In this document: positions 1-6,101 of the stretch, piece after piece
Layout: each line of letters starts with the position of its first letter
Position numbering within the stretch: position 1 is the first letter of the stretch
Assembly (NCBI GenBank): GCA_023133395.1
Contig: JAGLWO010000164.1
Span: 1-6,790 of the forward strand
Source: Candidatus Cloacimonadota bacterium
GTDB taxonomy: Bacteria; Cloacimonadota; Cloacimonadia; Cloacimonadales; TCS61
Direction of reading: 5' to 3'
Length of the DNA: 6,790 bases
Notes under the pieces: generated by a model
What the model was told of the DNA's origin: nothing
The model's database searches: none
The model's input: only the letters and a program-made list of their open reading frames with translations
Translations under genes and position numbers: made by a program

Positions 1-79
1 CATACCCTTTATTTTGAAAATATTCAGCTGGAATGAAACAATGTGGGGAATCCATATTCCCTAGATAAAGAATTTTCAA
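1..79 (-). CDS. Probable glycosyltransferase, N-terminal fragment (runs off left edge)
   Basis: Only the first 26 codons are inside the window. They read MKILYLGNMDSPH followed by CFIPAEYFQNKGY. This resembles the first beta strand and loop of GT-B glycosyltransferases, which often begin with M-K-I-L-Y-hydrophobic-G-N and continue to a helix ending near '(E)YF..(K/R)G(Y/H)'. Such enzymes move a sugar from a nucleotide donor to a lipid-linked acceptor in the cytoplasm. I chose the TTG start at 77-79 because GAGGAAAG (84-91) lies directly upstream at good spacing and overlaps the stop codon of the preceding gene, and because the family motif begins exactly there. An in-frame ATG at 98-100 would add seven residues but has no comparable ribosome-binding site. 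The gene follows the sulfatase-like gene on the same strand and is probably translationally coupled to it. The family call rests on a short stretch and is an inference. Confidence 0.6.
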   Translation of the reverse strand, partial: MKILYLGNMDSPHCFIPAEYFQNKGY

Positions 80-89
80 AAATCTTTCC

Positions 90-1316
90 TCATTTATCAT
101 AAAACGTTTTCTTAGCAGTTGAATTATATCTTCCTCTTACCAATTTTTTTTTCACTGAAAATCGTCGAATATTTGCTAATCCCATCTTTTTAAAATTATA
201 CACTTTATAAGCCATCGTTGCATACCAATTACCTTCTTTCCAGATACGATCTTTTTCATTTTTTAGCTCATGATAGATATTTTGAATGTTATTCCAATAT
301 GGATAATAATATATTTCTTCCAAGTTATAATACTTAAGTCGATTCCTATCATAAAACTTATCGATTAATAAATTTACATTCTCATTAGTGTCAAAATCAA
401 TGTCATATAGCTCTTCTGTTCTATCACTTTTATTATAAATATATTTATAGTTATCCTTAATAATAGCTAACTTTCTGTTTTCTTGTAAATAATATTGAGA
501 ATCTGAATAAATATAATTCTGTTTTTCTAGTTTATTATAAATTATAATATCTTTTAATTGAACATTACTGGTAGGGAATGTTACTTTATCAACTCCATTA
601 ATCCTGGGTGTAATCAGAGGTATTTTAATCGTACTCTCATAGACATGATGACCATATATAGGTATACCCTTTTCAAGATTCATCTGACCATGATCTGCAG
701 TAATGTATATAGAATCATCATTAAATCTTTTCCTGATTTCACCTATAAAAAGATCTAATAAATCAATATCAGTACCATATCCAGTACAACCCTTTATTAC
801 ATGTGGAAGATGAATCCAGATAAATAATTTATTTTTTGATAATAATGAATCTACCGCATCAAGAATCTTTTTTAAAGAATTTTTATCCTCTCCTTTTTGG
901 ATTTTGGAGATATCAATCTTGTGAGGTCCAACTCTCTGACCAATTTCTAAACTGAAAAATTTTGTAGTTTTATTTCCAAATACTTTTGAAAATCTGTATG
1001 CTAATTTAACAAATGAGTCATCCCAAATTACATTACAAGCATATTCTTTCTTTTGTAAAATGTCAAATAAAGTTGGAACTTGATCGAAATGTTTCACTTC
1101 CCTATAATCCTTTCGATTTAATTCAAAGGCATTTAAACCAGAAAACATACATGTAAAAGCCATAGCTGTAGAAGGTGCAGCTGCATAATGATGAAGGAAG
1201 ATTGTCCCTTTTTTTGCCAAATCATCAATGTTGGGTGTATTAAACACTTTGCTTCCATAACAAGAAAAATTATCCTGTCTTAAAACATCTTTTGAGATAA
1301 GAATTATTTTATTCAT
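90..1316 (-). CDS. Soluble sulfatase/alkaline-phosphatase-superfamily protein of a polysaccharide locus
   Basis: The 408-residue protein has the sulfatase fold signature in order: N-terminal metal-site strand with D10 (IILISKDVLRQD), TPNIDDLAKKG at 27-37, a nucleophile segment around T50 (APSTAMAFTCMFSG), IHLPH at 168-172, the metal-binding TADHG (D208, H209), GHH at 222-224, and the late ELYDID motif. The Cys/Ser-x-Pro-Ser-Arg signature of formylglycine sulfatases is missing. The segment STAxxxxCMFS instead resembles, from memory, the threonine nucleophile region of phosphoethanolamine transferases such as EptA and MCR. Those have five N-terminal membrane helices; this protein has no signal peptide and no membrane span, so it should be cytoplasmic. 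The C-terminal ~30 residues are rich in Lys and Arg. It lies 32 bases after the flippase gene. The start is unusual: AGGA (1319-1322) is only 2 bases from the ATG and AGGAG (1330-1334) is 13 away, but no other Met occurs before residue 52. Substrate unknown; a transferase or hydrolase decorating the glycan precursor is my inference. Confidence 0.88.
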   Translation of the reverse strand: MNKIILISKDVLRQDNFSCYGSKVFNTPNIDDLAKKGTIFLHHYAAAPSTAMAFTCMFSGLNAFELNRKDYREVKHFDQVPTLFDILQKKEYACNVIWDDSFVKLAYRFSKVFGNKTTKFFSLEIGQRVGPHKIDISKIQKGEDKNSLKKILDAVDSLLSKNKLFIWIHLPHVIKGCTGYGTDIDLLDLFIGEIRKRFNDDSIYITADHGQMNLEKGIPIYGHHVYESTIKIPLITPRINGVDKVTFPTSNVQLKDIIIYNKLEKQNYIYSDSQYYLQENRKLAIIKDNYKYIYNKSDRTEELYDIDFDTNENVNLLIDKFYDRNRLKYYNLEEIYYYPYWNNIQNIYHELKNEKDRIWKEGNWYATMAYKVYNFKKMGLANIRRFSVKKKLVRGRYNSTAKKTFYDK

Positions 1317-1348
1317 ATTCCTAAAAAAACTCCTACTATTTTACTGGC

Positions 1349-2644
1349 TTATTTTTTAACTATTAATTTCATTATATTCAACTTTAAAAGAGTAAAATCA
1401 GATTTTTGGATAAATATAATATCTTTAATCGTACACTTTGTCTCAATAATAAAATATCTTAATTCTATTATTGCTCCAATGGAATATGAAACTGATGTTG
1501 CAATAGATGCACCGATTATTCCATACTTTGGTATTAAAAGAATATTCATAATTAAATTAACTATAAATGATGTAACTGAAGAAATTGTATTGATATAAAT
1601 TTTATCAATTCCAAGAAAATATGATGATATAATCTTTGATAAGGTAAAAAACAGAACTCCTGGCAATAACAAAATAAATGGTATTATTGAATCGACATAT
1701 TTAATTGAATATATCAGAGGAATTAACTTAAATGAAAATAAACCTATTAAAATAGAAACAAGAAATAAAACAAATAATGTGATTCTGCAAATAATACATA
1801 CGAACCTTTCATCTTTTCTTTTACCTGCAATTTCTAAAAAAATTATATTTCTTATTGATTGAGGTAAAATCCAGAGTTTCTCAACAAGCTGTACTGCAAT
1901 TGAATATATACCCAATGAACTGAAATTATTGAAGAACTTTATTAGAAACATATCAAGTCGGTAATTTAGAAAAGCACTTAAATTACTTATTTGTATAATT
2001 AAACCACGTTTAAAAATATTTTTCAACAGTTTCCCATTGATAGATCCAACAAGTTCCTTAATTGTTCCACTTGGTCTGATTATTATCAGAGCTATAATAA
2101 AATATATGATTGAAACAAGAATTTGGCCATATAAAAGAACTTCAAGATTAAATTTGTTTAGTTGTATTTGAATCACTATGAATATAAGAAGTATTAGGAC
2201 TTTAAGAGTATTCATGATATTAAATTGATTTATCTTATGAAGTCCTGAAATAATTAACGAAACTGAAGAATTCTGAATAAATAAAAAAAGATATATCAAT
2301 GAAATAACCATAGTATTAAGTTTAAGAAATCCTAATTCTTTAAATTTCAAGTATACAATTAATGCGCCGAATATCAAAAGAAAAAGTAATATGCTCCAGA
2401 TTGTATTAAGAAAAAAAACAATGTCCTTGTTTGTTTTTTTTCTTGCAAGAAGTTGGTTCTGAGACTGAAAGAAACCAATATTTGAAAAAAGATATGACGT
2501 TGAAACAAGTAACAGAATGTATCTGTAAGTTCCATATAATTCGGGCCCAAAATTACGACTAACAACTACTGAAATTGCAAAAGCAGCAGTGAATGAAAGA
2601 ATCCTAGAGATAAAAGATATTGATATTTTTTTAGTTAAACTCAT
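1349..2644 (-). CDS. Wzx-type polysaccharide flippase (oligosaccharide flippase family)
   Basis: This 431-residue, strongly hydrophobic protein looks like a polytopic inner-membrane transporter of the MOP/polysaccharide-transporter superfamily, which flips undecaprenyl-diphosphate-linked repeat units to the periplasmic face. The N-terminus is diagnostic: a short basic start (MSLTKKISISFISRIL), a first helix, then VVVSRNFGPELYGTYRYI at about 27-44, the 'R.lGpe.yG.y' motif seen in this family. Hydrophobic helices then recur through the whole length, in number consistent with the usual 12 or more, and the pattern LLLPGVLFF...SSYFLGIDK and the segment IPKYGIIGASIATSVSYSIG near the C-terminus are also family-typical. 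Length is normal for Wzx. The gene follows the polymerase-like gene after 76 bases. A GGAAG lies only one base before the ATG, so the start is poorly served by a ribosome-binding site, but the family motif fits this N-terminus and no other Met lies nearby. Confidence 0.92.
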   Translation of the reverse strand: MSLTKKISISFISRILSFTAAFAISVVVSRNFGPELYGTYRYILLLVSTSYLFSNIGFFQSQNQLLARKKTNKDIVFFLNTIWSILLFLLIFGALIVYLKFKELGFLKLNTMVISLIYLFLFIQNSSVSLIISGLHKINQFNIMNTLKVLILLIFIVIQIQLNKFNLEVLLYGQILVSIIYFIIALIIIRPSGTIKELVGSINGKLLKNIFKRGLIIQISNLSAFLNYRLDMFLIKFFNNFSSLGIYSIAVQLVEKLWILPQSIRNIIFLEIAGKRKDERFVCIICRITLFVLFLVSILIGLFSFKLIPLIYSIKYVDSIIPFILLLPGVLFFTLSKIISSYFLGIDKIYINTISSVTSFIVNLIMNILLIPKYGIIGASIATSVSYSIGAIIELRYFIIETKCTIKDIIFIQKSDFTLLKLNIMKLIVKK

Positions 2645-2666
2645 ACTTCCATAATATGATCTTGCA

Positions 2667-2681
2667 TTGTTTAATAAACAA
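2667..2681. repeat. Perfect 15-base palindrome in the polymerase-flippase gap
   Basis: TTGTTTA-A-TAAACAA is a perfect inverted repeat with 7-base arms and a one-base centre. It lies in the 76-base gap between the polymerase-like and flippase genes, 23 to 37 bases upstream of the flippase ATG. As RNA it could only form a weak 5-bp A/U-rich stem, so it does not look like a terminator. It could be a binding site for a dimeric regulator, or chance in A+T-rich DNA. No good promoter pair is visible beside it. Confidence 0.35.
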
Positions 2682-2720
2682 AGTCTTTATCACAAATCAA
2701 ATAAATACACAGCATAAGAA

Positions 2721-4013
2721 TTAAACTCTCTCAGTTGTTAGGAAGAAATTCTTCTTATCATTAATGATTCGAATCATTATAGCTAAGATTAGCCAAAAAA
2801 TAAATGCTATAGGATATCTTGAAATAAACACATCTGTCAAACAAGCAAATAGTAATACAAGTATTGAAATTGCTAATGAAAATAGTAAGTAGTCATTTTT
2901 ATTTATAACTCGCAAAAATTCAAACACTGTTTTAATAATAATGTAAAAAAATGCGGTAAATCCAAAAACCCCCAATTCAAGTATATAACGTATATAAATA
3001 TTATGTGGATGTTCGGCATATAACCAAGTCATTGGTATCATTTTTTTATAAATATGACTCCAAGTATTAAATCCTATTCCAAAGAAAAAGTTATTTTTTA
3101 TAAGGTCAATGCTATTATACCATGCAACAAATCTGATTATTATTGAAGGATCTTCCATTACTCCTATACTTAATCTTTGATGAAATGAAGAAGGAATTAT
3201 TAATGGTACAAATATTACAAGATACAGAGCATATTTTCGTATCTTTTTAATTTTTATAAACAAAAGGAATAAACCAAAACCTAATGCCAGTAATGACATT
3301 CGAGTATATGTAAATATCATTCCAAGTAAGATAAATATTGATATAAATATATAAAATAATCTTGATTGTTGTGTTTTATTATGCATAATTAATCCTAACG
3401 AAATAAAAAAAGCCATTAAATAAAAACCATTTATTGTCATAGCTGTAATCCAGAGAGATCCTAAACGTAAAGTGGGATTTATTAATGCCATTATAACACC
3501 AACAATTCCTACAAAAGCTGCAACAATAACTATAGTTCTTAATAAAATTAATAAATCATTAAATTGAAAATTAGAGTTCTTTATTATAATAACAAATAAA
3601 AGAGGAACTAGAAATACGACGAGAAACATTGAAATCCCCTCGACAAAATCATAAGCTTTAATAAGACTTAAGATAGATGTACAGAACAGTATAAGAAAGG
3701 GGTAAAAGAATGGAATTTTAATCTTTGATCTATTGGACAATTGTAATTCAACAATAAAAACACAAATAAGAAATAATATAGCCCCGTATAATGTAATTTC
3801 TCTGGGTTTAATATATAGAAGTATAAAACAGATTAGAACGTTTGATGTATTGAAATTTTTAAAAAGAAAAAAAAAGATAAAAAAACTTATAAGTAATACT
3901 AACTTTATCAGATAACTAAATTCTTTTTCCTGCATATACACAGAAAAAAGTAACGAAAAAATAATAATAAACAGAATTGAAATAATCGGAAATAGAGTTT
4001 TTTTTCGATACAT
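2721..4013 (-). CDS. O-antigen polymerase/ligase family membrane protein (Wzy-like)
   Basis: The 430-residue protein is mostly transmembrane helices, with a large polar loop between about residues 275 and 340. The loop holds the O-antigen ligase/polymerase (Wzy_C, WaaL-like) hallmarks: R294-x3-W298, then KNNFFFGIGFNTW at about 306-318 (the usual 'npl.GvG...'), and HPHNIYIRYILELGVFGF from H335, the conserved 'H.HN.yl..l.e.G..G' motif. Known members join lipid-linked glycan repeats or ligate glycan to an acceptor on the periplasmic side of the inner membrane. Between a chain-length regulator and a flippase gene, polymerase (Wzy) is the more likely role, but sequence alone does not exclude a ligase. 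Its ATG overlaps the stop codon of the upstream Wzz-like gene by one base (TAATG). The nearest purine-rich site (AAGGAA) is about 15 bases upstream, so translation probably depends on coupling. Base composition is very A+T-rich even relative to nth. Confidence 0.88.
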   Translation of the reverse strand: MYRKKTLFPIISILFIIIFSLLFSVYMQEKEFSYLIKLVLLISFFIFFFLFKNFNTSNVLICFILLYIKPREITLYGAILFLICVFIVELQLSNRSKIKIPFFYPFLILFCTSILSLIKAYDFVEGISMFLVVFLVPLLFVIIIKNSNFQFNDLLILLRTIVIVAAFVGIVGVIMALINPTLRLGSLWITAMTINGFYLMAFFISLGLIMHNKTQQSRLFYIFISIFILLGMIFTYTRMSLLALGFGLFLLFIKIKKIRKYALYLVIFVPLIIPSSFHQRLSIGVMEDPSIIIRFVAWYNSIDLIKNNFFFGIGFNTWSHIYKKMIPMTWLYAEHPHNIYIRYILELGVFGFTAFFYIIIKTVFEFLRVINKNDYLLFSLAISILVLLFACLTDVFISRYPIAFIFWLILAIMIRIINDKKNFFLTTERV

Positions 4014-5182
4014 TAATACGATTTTAATTCCTTAACAATTTCTTTTACTCTAATCGCTTTAGTCTTAAAAAATTCCTTGAAAAGAATCATTAATGAACTT
4101 GCAATTATTGAACATAAAAAAGCACTGATGCACAATAATGCTCTTTTGGGTTTACTTCTCTTTCCCGCAGGGACTGCTTTATCAATAATTTCAATAGTAG
4201 GTAAATCTTTTAACTCATCAATTTTGGCAGATTCGTATTGTGGGTAAAGGAACTCATAAATTTTTTTTTGTATTTCCAAGTTTAACATTATATGAGAATA
4301 TTGTAAGGAAATATCAGGAATATTATCCATTGATAATAAATATTTGGGGTTCAACTTCCCTGAAATTTGCTCCATTTCCTTAATTTTTGTATTCAGTATA
4401 CTATTTTTTACTTTTAAATTCTCAATCTTCTGGTTATCTTCAGAATAGAATTTCTTCGAAAACTCTAATTCAATTTCATTTGTTATTTTTTCTGAAACCA
4501 GATCTGAATAAAGTGAAATAACCGATTTAGCTTGTTCCTCTAAGTCTATAGTATGATATTTTTTCTGAAACCTATTTAAGTCATAAGATAAAGTATCAAT
4601 TGTAGCTTTTACTTCAGCTAATCGTGTTTCAATAAATTCTCTTTGCTGTTTACCTTTTGTCATTCTGGAGTTTTTATTATAATTATCTAGTTGTTTCCGA
4701 TAGTAATTTGCAATTTTAGCTGAAAGGTATTTATCCTTTGTTTCTGCATTAATACTTATTATTCCATTTTCTTCATTTACTCCAAGACTAATGATCTGGT
4801 CATTCAGACCTTTAATTGCTGCTTCATAAGATATTAATGTATCAGGTTCATCAATTCGAAAATATTCAATAAGATTAAACTTTTTTACAACATCCAAAGA
4901 GAATGTTCTGCTTTCCATGATACCAATAAGTATATTTGCGTCAGATTGTTCGCTCCCCATTACAGATGATGCCAATCCACCTAAAATAGAAGAACTTAAA
5001 GAAAATTTACTTTGATCATCACCTGAAGGTATAATCGCTGCAGTTGAAACCCAATATTGAGGAACTAATAAACTATATATAACTGTAACAATACTTACTA
5101 TTAATGTAGTTATAATTATAAATTTCTTATTCTTTGCTAATATCAACAATATATCCAACATATCAATCTCTTTTGTTTTCAT
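4013..5182 (-). CDS. Wzz/GumC-type polysaccharide chain-length regulator
   Basis: The 389-residue protein has the co-polymerase layout: a short cytoplasmic start, TM1 at about 21-40 (ends LLVP), a periplasmic domain opening QYWVSTAAIIPSG, and a long charged, coiled-coil-prone stretch at about 176-283. A Pro/Lys-rich motif (AVPAGKRSKPKRA, about 336-348) follows, then TM2 at 348-368 and a short basic tail. KQQREFIETRLAEV at the start of the coil is typical of the family. Such proteins oligomerise in the inner membrane and set the modal length of Wzy-polymerised glycan. There is no Walker A/B kinase domain or tyrosine cluster, so this is not a Wzc-type fusion, and no separate kinase gene is seen in the window. 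AAGGA (5189-5193) lies 6 bases before the ATG and supports this start over the internal M8. This is the first gene of the cluster and is preceded by its own candidate promoter. Confidence 0.9.
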   Translation of the reverse strand: MKTKEIDMLDILLILAKNKKFIIITTLIVSIVTVIYSLLVPQYWVSTAAIIPSGDDQSKFSLSSSILGGLASSVMGSEQSDANILIGIMESRTFSLDVVKKFNLIEYFRIDEPDTLISYEAAIKGLNDQIISLGVNEENGIISINAETKDKYLSAKIANYYRKQLDNYNKNSRMTKGKQQREFIETRLAEVKATIDTLSYDLNRFQKKYHTIDLEEQAKSVISLYSDLVSEKITNEIELEFSKKFYSEDNQKIENLKVKNSILNTKIKEMEQISGKLNPKYLLSMDNIPDISLQYSHIMLNLEIQKKIYEFLYPQYESAKIDELKDLPTIEIIDKAVPAGKRSKPKRALLCISAFLCSIIASSLMILFKEFFKTKAIRVKEIVKELKSY

Positions 5183-5206
5183 ATATTTTCCTTAATCTTT
5201 AATTTT

Positions 5207-5234
5207 ATTATTCCTGATTCTATTTCTCTGTCAA
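5207..5234 (-). promoter_or_regulatory. Candidate sigma70-type promoter of the polysaccharide cluster
   Basis: On the minus strand a perfect TTGACA (5229-5234) is followed by a 16-base spacer and AATAAT (5207-5212, five of six matches to TATAAT). It lies wholly in the 65-base gap between the nth stop and the Wzz-like start. Transcription would start near 5200, giving a leader of about 18 bases that contains the AAGGA ribosome-binding site. No terminator separates it from nth, so read-through from upstream is also possible. Called by eye from consensus only. Confidence 0.5.
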
Positions 5235-5247
5235 CCGAAAATCTGTT

Positions 5248-5904
5248 TTATTTATCATACTTCGTCTTCACTCCCACCCTTTTACATTCATCATAGATCG
5301 GGCAGGAACCACATTTAGGATTCCTGGGAGTGCAATGGTTCTGACCAAAAGCCACAATATATGAATTGTAATTTATCCAATATTTTTCTGGTAATTTTTC
5401 CCTCAAAGCCATCTCTGTTTCATACGGAGACTTCGTTTTTATATAACCGAGACGATTCGAAATACGGTGTACATGTGTGTCAACACAAATTGCTGGTTTT
5501 TTAAAAGCAATAGTTCGAACCAGGTTTGCCGTTTTGCGTCCAACACCCAGTAGTTGAACAAGATCATCAATATCTTCGGGTATTTGATTATTAAATTTAT
5601 CTTTCAGCACTTTGGGAAGTTCCTTTAGATGTTTTGCTTTGTTGTGAAAGAATCCCACTGGATATATAAGTTCCTCAATTTCTTCGATAGTATATTTCTC
5701 TATATCTTTGGGTTTATGAATGATTTCAAAAAGTCTTTTAACAACTTCAGAAGTAGTTTCATCTTTAGTTCGTGCACTGAGAATTGTCGCAATTAGAATC
5801 TTAAAAGGATCTTTTGTTTGTGCTTCAACAATATCGATAATAGGAGCTTTAAATTTCTTGAATTCTTGTTCTAGAGCTTTATAAATTTTATCTATATCTG
5901 GCAT
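5248..5904 (-). CDS. nth: Endonuclease III (DNA glycosylase/AP lyase, 4Fe-4S)
   Basis: This base-excision-repair enzyme removes oxidised pyrimidines and cleaves the DNA backbone at the resulting abasic site. At 218 residues it is full length (E. coli Nth is 211). The helix-hairpin-helix is LLGVGRKTAN at 118-127, with the catalytic lysine K124. The catalytic aspartate is D142 in VDTHVHRISNRLG. The iron-sulfur cluster motif is complete: C191, C198, C201 and C207, spaced C-x6-C-x2-C-x5-C. All of these sit four residues later than in E. coli. One deviation is L119, where most relatives have proline (LPGVG). The start is supported by AGAAGG at 5909-5914, four bases before the ATG. The gene begins 16 bases after the tRNA-Pro 3' end on the same strand with no room for a separate promoter, so it is probably transcribed with the tRNA. 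The gene looks intact and is less A+T-rich than the cluster that follows. Confidence 0.97.
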   Translation of the reverse strand: MPDIDKIYKALEQEFKKFKAPIIDIVEAQTKDPFKILIATILSARTKDETTSEVVKRLFEIIHKPKDIEKYTIEEIEELIYPVGFFHNKAKHLKELPKVLKDKFNNQIPEDIDDLVQLLGVGRKTANLVRTIAFKKPAICVDTHVHRISNRLGYIKTKSPYETEMALREKLPEKYWINYNSYIVAFGQNHCTPRNPKCGSCPIYDECKRVGVKTKYDK

Positions 5905-5920
5905 ATAACCTTCTTAATTA

Positions 5921-5998
5921 TGGTCGGGATGACTGGATTTGAACCAGCGACCTTTCGCCCCCCAGACGAACGCGCTAACCGACCTGCGCCACATCCCG
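5921..5998 (-). tRNA. tRNA-Pro (anticodon GGG), CCA encoded
   Basis: The 78-base minus-strand sequence folds as a full cloverleaf. The acceptor stem CGGGATG pairs with CATCCCG. The D stem is GCGC/GCGC. The anticodon stem TTCGT pairs with GCGAA (one G-T pair) around the loop CTGGGGG, giving anticodon GGG at 5961-5963 with G37, as expected for proline. The T stem GCTGG/CCAGT encloses TTCAAAT. A73 and a genomically encoded CCA follow (5921-5924). GGG reads CCC and CCU codons. The nth start codon lies 16 bases beyond the CCA. Confidence 0.98.
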
Positions 5999-6057
5999 AC
6001 TTGAGACACACTTGAAAAATAAAGTTCTAATGACAAGGTTTTTTTGAAATTCAGAAA

Positions 6058-6084
6058 TTGACATAATTTTCCATAACTTAAATT
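6058..6084 (+). promoter_or_regulatory. Weak candidate promoter for the ABC-F gene
   Basis: The 103-base gap between the divergent tRNA and ABC-F genes (5999-6101) must hold both promoters. On the plus strand a perfect TTGACA (6058-6063) is followed after 15 bases by TAAATT (6079-6084, four of six). The short spacer and the very short leader it implies make this uncertain. For the tRNA, a minus-strand TTGTCA is present at 6031-6036 but no convincing -10 lies at the right distance. Confidence 0.25.
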
Positions 6085-6101
6085 TAGTCTTCGAGGTTTG
6101 T

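Noticed and set aside
558..758. Open frame of 66 codons on the plus strand
   Set aside because: It lies antisense inside the sulfatase-like gene, has no recognisable motif and no ribosome-binding context; a shadow frame.
2374..2565. Open frame of 63 codons on the minus strand
   Set aside because: It is in another frame within the 5' part of the flippase gene, whose own frame carries the family motif; a shadow frame.
2642..2653. Three-codon upstream frame (ATG GAA GTA TGA) overlapping the flippase start by four bases
   Set aside because: It has no ribosome-binding site of its own and is short enough to occur by chance; noted only because it would offer a coupling mechanism.
2742..2754. Inverted repeat GAAGAA-A-TTCTTC near the end of the polymerase-like gene, considered as a terminator
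   Set aside because: The one-base centre leaves no room for a stable hairpin, it lies inside the coding sequence, and no T-run follows in the transcribed direction; probably chance from Lys/Phe codons.
3733..3915. Open frame of 60 codons on the plus strand
   Set aside because: It is antisense to the N-terminal helices of the polymerase-like gene; composition reflects A+T-rich DNA.
5921..5998. tRNA-Pro as an integration site for a mobile element carrying the polysaccharide cluster
   Set aside because: No integrase, no direct repeat of the tRNA 3' end elsewhere in the window, and the intact nth gene lies between the tRNA and the cluster.
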